From Gammaproteobacteria bacterium (GTDB lineage: Bacteria > Pseudomonadota > Gammaproteobacteria > Francisellales > CACEW01), in the NCBI GenBank assembly GCA_028282045.1, contig JANQIS010000083.1:1-10258 (forward strand): a DNA stretch of 10,258 bases. Reading direction: 5' to 3'. The notes beneath the pieces were generated by a model. That model was not told the DNA's origin and made no database searches. It saw only the letters and a program-made list of their open reading frames with translations. The translations under genes were made by a program, and so were the position numbers. Positions 1 through 7,279 of this stretch are shown one piece after another. Numbering within the stretch: the first letter of the stretch is position 1; each line of letters begins with the position of its first letter.

Positions 1-643
1 CCTTATCGGCTGCTGCACGATTAACTGCTTTATCGAAACCGGTTGGTTTGGTGCATTGCGCGGCCATCAACTCAGCACCTGCGGCCATCAGAACCCCTAC
101 TTGCGCCACCGAGCACACTGTACCGACCCGACACAAATTTTAAAAAAGAGTATCACTGAACTCCTGGTCACTGACCGCTTGGAACGGCAAATCAGCAGCC
201 GGGGCTACATCTGCATTAAAGACAACCCCTGGCAAAATCAGATTGGTCTTTTTAATTGCCCATCGATCCATATGCCACACACTTATAGCAAAGATGTCGC
301 CACTACCAATGCTAAAATCTCCAGCACATTGAACTATATGCTGTGTGTTTCACGTTTTGCGCACTACATCAAAATCATTGCCCGTGAAAAAGTAGGTAGT
401 TTTATCAATGCCAAGGCTTGCCAAGATGCGCTTAACCAATGGTTGCGCCATTACATTACCACCAGCGCAACCGATTCAGAACAAATACTGGCCAAATACC
501 CTTTGAGTGATGCCAGAGTTGAGATCACCGCCAAGCCCGGACTCCCCGGCGAATATAACAGTATCATCCATATCAAACCGCATTATCAGTTAGACAGCAT
601 GGGCTCTCACCTTAAGCTGGTCACTGACATTCGGCTCAATTAA
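1..643 (+). CDS. tssC: TssC (VipB-like) T6SS sheath large subunit, C-terminal part; start lies upstream of the window
   Basis: Partial gene: the frame is open from the left edge (first full codon at 2) to TAA at 641-643, giving 213 residues of a protein usually near 490-500 aa. TssC pairs with TssB to build the cytoplasmic contractile sheath around the Hcp tube. Visible family landmarks are GWFGALRG near the left edge (canonical proteins have a similar GW..xxRG), then TELLVTDRLERQIS, the strongly conserved SRFAHYIKIIAREKVGSF, a W-x-R-x-Y-I segment, and the terminal IKPHYQLDSMGSHLKLV, which matches the sheath C-terminus. A TTG at 56 lies in frame but is internal to the homology, so it is not the start. 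The stretch between the RG motif and TELLVTD is His/Cys-rich and diverged, but the frame is continuous and its length fits the family. tssE starts 14 nt downstream. Identity is firm; the N-terminal half, including the ClpV-binding helix, cannot be assessed. Confidence 0.95.
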   Translation, partial: LIGCCTINCFIETGWFGALRGHQLSTCGHQNPYLRHRAHCTDPTQILKKSITELLVTDRLERQISSRGYICIKDNPWQNQIGLFNCPSIHMPHTYSKDVATTNAKISSTLNYMLCVSRFAHYIKIIAREKVGSFINAKACQDALNQWLRHYITTSATDSEQILAKYPLSDARVEITAKPGLPGEYNSIIHIKPHYQLDSMGSHLKLVTDIRLN

Positions 644-657
644 CCCTGGAACAAGCC

Positions 658-1149
658 ATGTATCAATACTCTGAAGATCACACCATTAATGCACCACTAC
701 TCATCAAGCTCACTGATGATGAGCCGGACAACACAATCGAGGCACAGACGTTAAATCGTATCAGCATAGAATCACTCTATGACGACCTCAGACTCAGCCT
801 GGAAAACTTACTTAACACACGTGTTAAAATGACACCGTCCAAACCACTACCCGATACATTGCTTCAGTCCTGTGTGCAATATGGTATTCCAGACTTTTCC
901 GGTTACAACTTCGTTAGTGAAAAAAGCCATCAGTCATTGTGTCAGACCATCCAAGAAGCTATTGAAACTTTCGAGCCTCGACTCAGGCAAGTCAATGTTA
1001 TTGTGCTCGAGCGTGATGCAATCGAAATCAAAAGGTCACTTACTTTTCGTATCGAAGCTACCATCCACTTGACACAGAAACGCCAACTAACCTCATTTGA
1101 ATCATCACTGGATATTACCAGCAAACATTTCCACTTTGAGCCGCTATAG
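658..1149 (+). CDS. tssE: TssE, gp25-like T6SS baseplate wedge protein
   Basis: A 163-residue protein of usual TssE length, homologous to phage T4 gp25. In the known family it sits in the cytoplasmic baseplate wedge with TssF and TssG and helps start sheath polymerisation. Motifs seen: SLENLLNTR around residues 47-55, YGIPDFSGYNF at 75-85, and FEPRL at 105-109. The last contains the EPR signature conserved in gp25/TssE proteins. These are followed by the expected beta-rich end. The ATG at 658 is preceded by TGGAA, 6 nt away, and is the first good start after tssC. The N-terminal ~30 residues are acidic and not conserved. The gene follows tssC by 14 nt and precedes tssF by 8 nt, consistent with one operon. 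No hcp gene separates tssC and tssE. Confidence 0.95.
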   Translation: MYQYSEDHTINAPLLIKLTDDEPDNTIEAQTLNRISIESLYDDLRLSLENLLNTRVKMTPSKPLPDTLLQSCVQYGIPDFSGYNFVSEKSHQSLCQTIQEAIETFEPRLRQVNVIVLERDAIEIKRSLTFRIEATIHLTQKRQLTSFESSLDITSKHFHFEPL

Positions 1150-1157
1150 GTCACACT

Positions 1158-2990
1158 ATGAACGACGAGCTATTACATTACTATCACCAAGAACTAGCAC
1201 AATTAAGAGAGCAGGGGCAAAAATTTGCTCAGGCACACCCTAAAGTAGCCGAACGATTAAAGTTAGGGCATGATGAAATTGAAGACCCGCTCGTGGCCAG
1301 ACTGCTGGAGTCGGTGGCATTCCTCACTGCCAGGATTCAACATAAAATCGACCATCAACACAGCACCATCATTAACGATCTCATCACACTGCTCTACCCC
1401 ACCTACCTGATATCAGCGCCAGCCATGGGGATATTACAATATCAAAGCAAGAAAACCCTTCAAAAACCCTATGCTGTCCCGGCTCAGGCCGAAGTGTACG
1501 CAACCACACCCACCGGTAAAAAGTGCACCTTCTCAACTGGCTTTGCCATCACCTTAAACCCTATCCAAATCACCCAAACTCGCTCACGCAGCGACCCACC
1601 TATCGGCAGAAAGCATTGCGACAAATCAATTAAATCAGCATTGAGCATTACCCTACAGAGCCAGGGTGAGCAAACCACTTTACACGATTGCACATTGGAT
1701 ACATTACGCCTGTTCATCAACTTAGCCAGCAAAGATGCCATGGCACTATATGAACTTATCTTTAGCCGATTATCTCATATCGTCATAACCAGTGATGAAG
1801 ACCCCAACAAAGCACTATCTCTACCGCCGGACTTGATCAAACCTGTTGGCTTTAACGACCAGGATGCCCTATTGCCCACGCCGACAGCCGGATTTGCCCC
1901 TTATCGGTTATTACTGGAATTTTTTGCTTTTCCGCAAAAATTTTTGTTCTTTGATATCACCACACTCACCGACAACCTACCAAACTTCTGCCAGCGTAAC
2001 ATGACCATACATCTTATGTTTACTGACCGAAATAAAGCCCTGGAAAGCACCATTGATTTAAAATCCCTGGCACTGAACTGCACTCCTATCGTTAATCTAT
2101 TTAAACAAGCAGGCGATCCCATTCAATATGATAAACGCCAAACCGACTACCACATCATTGCCAACGCACATGCCACCGTAGAAGATATTGAGGTCTATGA
2201 CATATGTAGCATTAGCGTATCCAATAAAGAATTTTTCCAAAAGCTCAGTTGCAGTCCGTACTTTGGCAAACGTTTTGATGATGAAAACTTCACCCAGCAC
2301 CTCTATTGGCAAATCAAACGCAAACCCTGCTGGCAGCTCAATCATTTTAACCTGGCCGGCAGCGAGTGCTTTGTTTCATTCAGCGAGATCGATACCACCA
2401 AACTACCTGATAGCTTAACACTCACGCCTTACCTGACCTGCAGCAATCGCGAACTACCCAATCAACTGCCTCACGGACATGAGCGAGCACAATTCCAATT
2501 TACTGATACAGACTATGAAGTAGTTGAGTCAATCAACACAATCACGGAAATTACCAGTCCCAAGTATCGCCCAACCCATGAAAAACATGCCTTCCAGTTA
2601 CTCAGCCATTTAACCCTCAACCAGATGAGCTTGCATGACCCCAGTTCAGCGCTAGCGACACTCAAGGATAACTTAAAGCTGTACGCCTTTATGGATAATC
2701 GCAGTAATGAGCGCATCATTAAATCTATCACCAACCTGACAGCACGTCATATCACCACACGCCACCCCAATCAACTAAAGCAAGGTTTTTGCCAAGGTAG
2801 CGAAGTGATATTGACCATCGATGAGTCACACTTACTCCACCAAGAAAGCGTCTTACTGGGGCAAATATTACATCGATTTTTAAGCGCTAGCTGTTCTATT
2901 AATGCATTTATCAAATTGATACTTCATAGCAAACAACGTGGTGAAATCATGATTTATCCACCCCTGCTTGGCATTAAGGAAACCATCTGA
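1158..2990 (+). CDS. tssF: TssF, T6SS baseplate wedge protein
   Basis: A 610-residue protein within the normal TssF size range (about 580-620). TssF forms the core of the baseplate wedge with TssG (2:1 in known systems) and contacts TssK and the VgrG hub. The N-terminus is diagnostic: YYHQELAQLREQGQKFA at about residues 8-24, HPKVAERLKL, DPLVARLLESVAFLTARIQHKID, and LYPTYLISAPAMGILQY. The central region carries the family pattern around residues 255-275 (LLLEFFAFPQKFLFFD). The start ATG at 1158 has a weak AGG overlapping the tssE stop (1148-1150), consistent with translational coupling. The TGA stop at 2988-2990 shares its last base with the tssG ATG. No frameshift or truncation is seen. Soluble; no signal peptide or membrane segment. 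Confidence 0.96.
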   Translation: MNDELLHYYHQELAQLREQGQKFAQAHPKVAERLKLGHDEIEDPLVARLLESVAFLTARIQHKIDHQHSTIINDLITLLYPTYLISAPAMGILQYQSKKTLQKPYAVPAQAEVYATTPTGKKCTFSTGFAITLNPIQITQTRSRSDPPIGRKHCDKSIKSALSITLQSQGEQTTLHDCTLDTLRLFINLASKDAMALYELIFSRLSHIVITSDEDPNKALSLPPDLIKPVGFNDQDALLPTPTAGFAPYRLLLEFFAFPQKFLFFDITTLTDNLPNFCQRNMTIHLMFTDRNKALESTIDLKSLALNCTPIVNLFKQAGDPIQYDKRQTDYHIIANAHATVEDIEVYDICSISVSNKEFFQKLSCSPYFGKRFDDENFTQHLYWQIKRKPCWQLNHFNLAGSECFVSFSEIDTTKLPDSLTLTPYLTCSNRELPNQLPHGHERAQFQFTDTDYEVVESINTITEITSPKYRPTHEKHAFQLLSHLTLNQMSLHDPSSALATLKDNLKLYAFMDNRSNERIIKSITNLTARHITTRHPNQLKQGFCQGSEVILTIDESHLLHQESVLLGQILHRFLSASCSINAFIKLILHSKQRGEIMIYPPLLGIKETI

Positions 2991-3967
2991 TGCAACTGCC
3001 TTTTCCCGCCCCAAGTTATGACATACTGCAACTACTACGCGTGCTTGAACAACAATCACAAAATATCAGCATTAAGGGCAGTATCGCCCTATCCGCTCCC
3101 ATTGCCGATGCCACTCATGTCAATACCAACGCAGACGGCAGTCTGGCCATTACACAAAACAGCTTCACTTTAGCTGGCGCCACAGGCAGCCTGCCAGAGC
3201 ATATTACCGAACGACTGCATCAACGTATTGCCCACAAGGATCGGACGCTGCTTGATTTCCTTGACACTTTGCATCACCCGTTATTCTTACTACTTTACCG
3301 GGCCAGGAAGTGCGCTCACTTTGCACTAACGTTTGAACAATCACCCAATCATCCTACCGGCACCACCGCGATATTGGCCAGTAACACCGGATTAAATGAT
3401 ACTTTTAACCAATTAAAAATGGGCGATGTACACCGCTACTTTGCCGGGTTGTTCAGCCACAGAACCCGCCCCGGCAATGCACTTCGCCAAATGCTCAGCC
3501 ACCACTTTAACCTACCGGTGGGCATACGTTATTTCACCGGCAAATGGGTCAACATCGACCCACGCGAAACCACACGGCTGGGCTATCAACCACAATATCA
3601 ACAACATAACCAGCTTGGCAAAGACTGCCTGGTCGGCAAGCATACCTGGCTGGCACAGAATCATTTCACACTGGAAGTTGGCCCGCTTGACTATCTGCAA
3701 TATCAACGCCTATTACCCCATGGCGATATTTTTATCGCCTTGCAAGAACTCGCACAAATTTATGCAGGTGATGAGTTCGCTGCAGACATCGTCCTAATCA
3801 TTAAAGAAACCGCCATTCCCCGCTGCCAACTCAGCCAACAAAACCCCAGGCAACTTGGCTGGACTAGCTGGCTGAAAACAAACGACGAACCTGGCGGGCA
3901 AAATCGAATCCAATTTAGCCAGCAAAATGCCTGCAATAACAGAGAGCCCGATTATGAACTCACTTAA
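2990..3967 (+). CDS. tssG: TssG, T6SS baseplate wedge protein
   Basis: A 325-residue protein, close to the family's usual ~330-345. TssG binds TssF and TssE in the baseplate wedge. Recognisable parts are the N-terminal YDILQLLRVLEQQ (residues 10-22), and the conserved core at 61-111: LAGATGSLPEHITERLHQR, then DRTLLDFLDTLHHPLFLLLYRA. Further on come FAGLFSHRTRPGNALRQMLSHHFNLPVGI and WVNIDPRE...LG, then the C-terminal FTLEVGPLDYLQYQRLLP. The start overlaps the tssF stop as TGATG and is preceded by AAGGA at 2976-2980, 9 nt upstream. The gene's 3' end overlaps the chosen clpV start by 14 nt. The last ~40 residues are Gln/Asn-rich and not recognisably conserved. Confidence 0.95.
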   Translation: MQLPFPAPSYDILQLLRVLEQQSQNISIKGSIALSAPIADATHVNTNADGSLAITQNSFTLAGATGSLPEHITERLHQRIAHKDRTLLDFLDTLHHPLFLLLYRARKCAHFALTFEQSPNHPTGTTAILASNTGLNDTFNQLKMGDVHRYFAGLFSHRTRPGNALRQMLSHHFNLPVGIRYFTGKWVNIDPRETTRLGYQPQYQQHNQLGKDCLVGKHTWLAQNHFTLEVGPLDYLQYQRLLPHGDIFIALQELAQIYAGDEFAADIVLIIKETAIPRCQLSQQNPRQLGWTSWLKTNDEPGGQNRIQFSQQNACNNREPDYELT

Positions 3968-6521
3968 AACCCTCATTACAAAACTTAACCCCCCATGCCG
4001 CCAGGCATTACAACAAGCCGTCAGTTTGTGTCTGAAGGGCGGACACTTTGATGTCGAACTGGCCCATTGGCTCAAATGCCTGATAGAGCTCTGCCAGGAA
4101 GAATTTACCACCATCAATCAACAGAGCAAGATTCAATCCAATATATTAATTGAGGATATTGAGAAACAATTGTCTGAATTCAAACAAGGCAATGACGCCA
4201 CACCGGCCATTTCACCACGCGTCATTGAGCTAATTAACCAGGCCTGGTTGCTAGCCTCATTGGAGTACCAGAGCAGGATGATCAGCTTACCTATGCTATT
4301 GTACACACTGATTGACAACTCCACTCTACAACAATTGGCATTTTCTATCTCAGGAGAGTTTGAAAAGTTAGACCCCAACCTGTTTAGGAATATAATTACC
4401 ACAGCATCAGAGCCTCAGACAGATAATACAACCGCACCGCCATCTGAACAAAGCGCCTTGAAGCAATACACCACCAACCTTAACATCCAGGCAAAGACCG
4501 GTAAGATCGATGCAGCAATCGGTCGTGAGAATGAGATTCGCCAGGTAATTGACATTCTGGCACGACGGCGTCAAAACAACGCCATTCTCACCGGAGAGCC
4601 AGGTGTAGGGAAGACGGCTATTGTGGAAGGATTGGCACTGTTAATCGAGCAAGGTGATGTGCCTGATAGCCTTAAAAATGTTACTGTACATGCACTTGAC
4701 CTGGGTCTACTGCAAGCTGGCGCCGGTATCAAGGGTGAATTTGAAAACCGCCTTAAGGCACTCATCAAAGAAGTAAAAAGCGCCACCAACCCCATCATCC
4801 TATTTATCGACGAAGCACACACTCTCATTGGCTCTGGCGGTACCGCCGGACAAAACGATGCCGCTAACTTATTAAAGCCCGCATTAGCACGAGGCGAGCT
4901 CAGATCCATTGCTGCCACTACCTGGGATGAATACAAAAAATATTTTGAGAAAGACCCTGCACTAACGCGGCGCTTTCAAATGGTTAAAATACAAGAGCCT
5001 GATAATGACACAGCAATTCGCATGCTGCGCAGCCTGATGCATTCGTTAGAGCAACATCACCATATTACCATCGATGATGACGCGATTAAGCAAGCCGTAA
5101 TACTTTCCGACCGATATATCCATGGGCGCCTGTTACCGGACAAGGCCATCAGTGTACTGGATACCGCTTGCGCCCGTGTTGCCGGCAGACTCACCACCAC
5201 ACCGCCCGAAATTGAGACATTGGATAAACTCATCACCCAACTTAAATTAGAGCAATCGCAGTATGAACGGGAATGTAAGCGTGGCAAAAACCACAAGAGC
5301 GCTTTAAAAGCCGTAGTGAAACGCTTAGGGCTGCAGGAGAAAAAATTACAAAAGCTCAAAGCACAATGGCAACAGGAAAAAATCATTATTGAAGACATTC
5401 TCAAGCTTTATACACATTGCACAAAACACCCTGATACACAAATGATCAAAGCAATTAAACAACACCATAAAAAGCTTGCCCTGTTGCAAAAAGGCCATCC
5501 AATGATCTGGCCCAGTGTCAATCAACAGGTCATTGCCAAAGTCATCAACGACTGGACCGGTATTCCGGTCGGCAATGTGGCACAAAGCGAAGCTGATAAG
5601 CTACTCAATCTAAACACCCTGCTACAACGAGATGTCATTGGTCAAGATGCCGGTTTGACCATCATCTGCCAGGCAATCAAAGCTGCCAGCGCCAATCTGG
5701 CTTCACCGGACAAACCCTACGGGGTTTTTCTACTGGTAGGCCCCAGCGGTGTGGGCAAGACACAAACAGCACTGAGTTTGGCTGAGAACGTCTATGGCAG
5801 CCGTAATAATATCACCACCATCAACATGTCAGAATTCAAAGAGGAACACAAAGTCTCCATGTTAGCTGGCTCACCACCTGGTTACGTTGGTTATGGTGAG
5901 GGCGGCGTGCTAACCGAAGCTGTCAGAAGACAGCCCTACAGCCTGATTTTGCTTGATGAAATGGAAAAAGCGCACCCTGGCATTCAAGATGTATTCTATC
6001 AAGTATTTGACCGAGGTATCATCAAAGATGGGCAAGGACGTGATGTCAACTTCAAAAACACCATCATTATTATGACCTCAAACGCCTGCAGCGATTTGAT
6101 CAGTTCTTTATGCGAGGATAGTGCACAACGCCCTGACTTTAAATCACTCATCAAAGCAATTGAAGACGAATTACTCAAAACCTTTAAGCCGGCATTCCTC
6201 GGTCGAGTCACGGTAGTCCCCTATATGCCTTTAACACCACATGACCTTAATGATATTGTGATGATGCAACTACACAAGATCCAACAACGGCTCACTCAGG
6301 AGTACGGCATTCGCCTTGATATCGACTCCTCGCTGGTCAATCACATACTACAGCAATGCAACCAATTCAATATTGGTGCACGCCAGATTGACAATATCAT
6401 CAATTACCAGGTGATGCCGATGCTGTCTGATTACTTACTAGAGCGTATCGCACAAAAACAAAAACTTAATGATATGCGCCTGGTTAAGACCAACAACCAA
6501 CTCATCCTTACCTCGTACTAA
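3954..6521 (+). CDS. tssH: TssH/ClpV, AAA+ ATPase that disassembles contracted T6SS sheath
   Basis: An 855-residue Hsp100/ClpB-type ATPase. In the family it binds contracted TssB/TssC sheath in the cytoplasm and unfolds it for reuse. Domains by residue: N-terminal Clp repeat domain, about 1-150; first AAA+ domain with Walker A GEPGVGKT (214-221), substrate-loop region GAGIKGEFENRL (256-267), Walker B IILFIDEA (281-288) and arginine finger in ALTRRF (336-341); a coiled, Lys/Gln-rich middle domain, about 421-520, shorter than in ClpB; WTGIP (534-538); second AAA+ domain with Walker A GPSGVGKT (596-603), pore loop GSPPGYVGYGEGG (639-651), Walker B LILLDEMEKAH (664-674), FLGR (748-751) and sensor-2 GARQ (808-811). 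All catalytic motifs are intact. The ATG at 3954 (MNSLKTLITKL) is chosen over one at 3927 because it matches the usual ClpV N-terminus; it overlaps tssG by 14 nt. Position between tssG and accessory genes supports ClpV over housekeeping ClpB. Confidence 0.96.
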   Translation: MNSLKTLITKLNPPCRQALQQAVSLCLKGGHFDVELAHWLKCLIELCQEEFTTINQQSKIQSNILIEDIEKQLSEFKQGNDATPAISPRVIELINQAWLLASLEYQSRMISLPMLLYTLIDNSTLQQLAFSISGEFEKLDPNLFRNIITTASEPQTDNTTAPPSEQSALKQYTTNLNIQAKTGKIDAAIGRENEIRQVIDILARRRQNNAILTGEPGVGKTAIVEGLALLIEQGDVPDSLKNVTVHALDLGLLQAGAGIKGEFENRLKALIKEVKSATNPIILFIDEAHTLIGSGGTAGQNDAANLLKPALARGELRSIAATTWDEYKKYFEKDPALTRRFQMVKIQEPDNDTAIRMLRSLMHSLEQHHHITIDDDAIKQAVILSDRYIHGRLLPDKAISVLDTACARVAGRLTTTPPEIETLDKLITQLKLEQSQYERECKRGKNHKSALKAVVKRLGLQEKKLQKLKAQWQQEKIIIEDILKLYTHCTKHPDTQMIKAIKQHHKKLALLQKGHPMIWPSVNQQVIAKVINDWTGIPVGNVAQSEADKLLNLNTLLQRDVIGQDAGLTIICQAIKAASANLASPDKPYGVFLLVGPSGVGKTQTALSLAENVYGSRNNITTINMSEFKEEHKVSMLAGSPPGYVGYGEGGVLTEAVRRQPYSLILLDEMEKAHPGIQDVFYQVFDRGIIKDGQGRDVNFKNTIIIMTSNACSDLISSLCEDSAQRPDFKSLIKAIEDELLKTFKPAFLGRVTVVPYMPLTPHDLNDIVMMQLHKIQQRLTQEYGIRLDIDSSLVNHILQQCNQFNIGARQIDNIINYQVMPMLSDYLLERIAQKQKLNDMRLVKTNNQLILTSY

Positions 6522-6562
6522 CTGGGATACTCGATAAACACCCAGCCCTAAGGAACAACACT

Positions 6563-7153
6563 ATGGCCGAACACCGACTTATTAAATTCAACCACGCCGG
6601 CATTAGCACTGCTCTAAAACAACTGGAACTTTCGCAAAAAACACAGGCCCGAATTCAACCCGATACCTCTGATATTGGTATCATGACACAGTTGGTCGAT
6701 TTAGGTGAGCTTGATGCGGCGATCCGCTTTCTGGCATTAGGGCTTCCTGCACGCGAAGCTATTTGGTGGAGCCACCTAACAGCCGAAAATACTGACAATA
6801 AACCCGCTTGCCCCACAGTTGAAAATACACTAAAGAATACCGCTGACTGGGCAAAGTCACCTTCTGAAGAGCGTCGCATTAGCGCTAAAAAATTAACACA
6901 GGACATGACACTTTCTCATGCTAGCGCTTGGAACGCCATGGGTACTTATTGGAGCCTGAGCAATGTGACATCGCCCGGCCAACAGCCCGGTTCTCTTATG
7001 CATGGTCAGGCCATAGCCAATAGCATTATCTCCTCAGCAGAGTCAGTGCCTACCAATATGACCGGCACCAAAAAACACTTCATCAAACAAGGCTTGTACC
7101 TTGCCATGGGGAGTAACGGCAATATCGACAACAATGCCAACAGACCAAAATGA
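6563..7153 (+). CDS. T6SS-associated protein resembling the DUF6931 family, function unknown
   Basis: A 196-residue soluble protein without signal peptide or membrane helix. Two segments recall the DUF6931 family as I remember it from T6SS loci: MTQLVDLGELDAAIRFLALGL followed by PAREAIWWSHL (about residues 41-72), and a helical DWAKSPSEERRISAKKL segment (95-111) followed by ASAWNAMGTYWSLSNV (121-136). The end carries HGQAIANSIISSA (147-159), similar to the family's conserved final helix. The predicted fold is mostly alpha-helical. The ATG at 6563 has a good AAGGA at 6550-6554 with 8 nt spacing. It lies 41 nt after clpV, so it is probably co-transcribed with the baseplate block, and 126 nt before the FHA-like gene. 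Its role is not known; a structural or regulatory partner of the FHA protein is a guess from position alone. Family assignment is by eye and moderately sure; the gene itself is certain. Confidence 0.8.
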   Translation: MAEHRLIKFNHAGISTALKQLELSQKTQARIQPDTSDIGIMTQLVDLGELDAAIRFLALGLPAREAIWWSHLTAENTDNKPACPTVENTLKNTADWAKSPSEERRISAKKLTQDMTLSHASAWNAMGTYWSLSNVTSPGQQPGSLMHGQAIANSIISSAESVPTNMTGTKKHFIKQGLYLAMGSNGNIDNNANRPK

Positions 7154-7208
7154 TTTAAATCTAATTTTGTTTTTGATGCAAAAATCGATAAATATTGTGT
7201 GTTTTATA

Positions 7209-7237
7209 TTGAAAACATTTTTCATTTAGTACAAAAT
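7209..7237 (+). promoter_or_regulatory. Candidate sigma-70 promoter ahead of the FHA-like gene
   Basis: The AT-rich gap 7154-7279 is the only intergenic stretch above 41 nt in this window. It contains TTGAAA (7209-7214, 5 of 6 matches to the -35 consensus), a 17-nt spacer, and CAAAAT (7232-7237, 4 of 6 matches to -10). It would start transcription near 7244, about 36 nt before the GTG start of the next gene. No sigma-54 type TGGCAC-N5-TTGC element was seen here. In such AT-rich DNA chance matches are common, so this is a candidate only. Confidence 0.3.
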
Positions 7238-7268
7238 ACATTCTTAAACAGTAAATATAGCATTTCAC

Positions 7269-7273
7269 AGGGG
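7269..7273 (+). promoter_or_regulatory. Ribosome binding site that fixes the GTG start at 7280
   Basis: AGGGG lies 6 nt before GTG 7280-7282. The codon directly upstream in frame is TAA (7277-7279), so GTG 7280 is the most upstream start possible. The first in-frame ATG is residue 39 and has no comparable site. A second AGGAG at 7286-7290 lies just inside the gene, but no ATG/GTG/TTG in the right frame follows at a usable distance. Confidence 0.6.
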
Positions 7274-7279
7274 TGTTAA

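Noticed and set aside
40..140. Possible frameshift in tssC, because the segment after GWFGALRG is poorly conserved
   Set aside because: Both flanking conserved motifs are in the same frame, the spacing to TELLVTD fits the family, and the other frames show no better match.
56..643. TTG at 56 as the start of a short separate gene
   Set aside because: TssC homology (ETGWFGALRG) runs across it from the left edge in the same frame, so it is an internal Leu codon.
3927..3953. Upstream in-frame ATG for clpV at 3927
   Set aside because: It would add nine residues with no family match, lacks a clear ribosome binding site, and would deepen the overlap with tssG. The ATG at 3954 matches the usual ClpV N-terminus.
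4571..5585. Minus-strand open frames opposite clpV (and others opposite tssF, tssG, tssJ and tssK)
   Set aside because: They lack recognisable motifs and ribosome binding sites and lie opposite strongly conserved genes, so they are antisense shadows.
5712..5729. Terminator-like hairpin AAACCC/GGGTTT with a TACG loop and T-run inside clpV
   Set aside because: It encodes the conserved KPYGVF segment just before the second Walker A motif. The stem follows from those codons and is only 6 bp, so an intragenic terminator is unlikely.
6522..6545. CTGGG/CCCAG inverted repeat in the clpV to DUF6931-like junction
   Set aside because: Only 5 bp with a 14-nt loop and no T-run. It is not a terminator and too short to call a regulatory site.
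7170..7184. TTTTTG/CAAAAA hairpin shortly after the DUF6931-like gene, considered as a terminator
   Set aside because: The stem is almost entirely A-T with a 3-nt loop and no following T-run, so it is too weak and expected by chance in AT-rich DNA.
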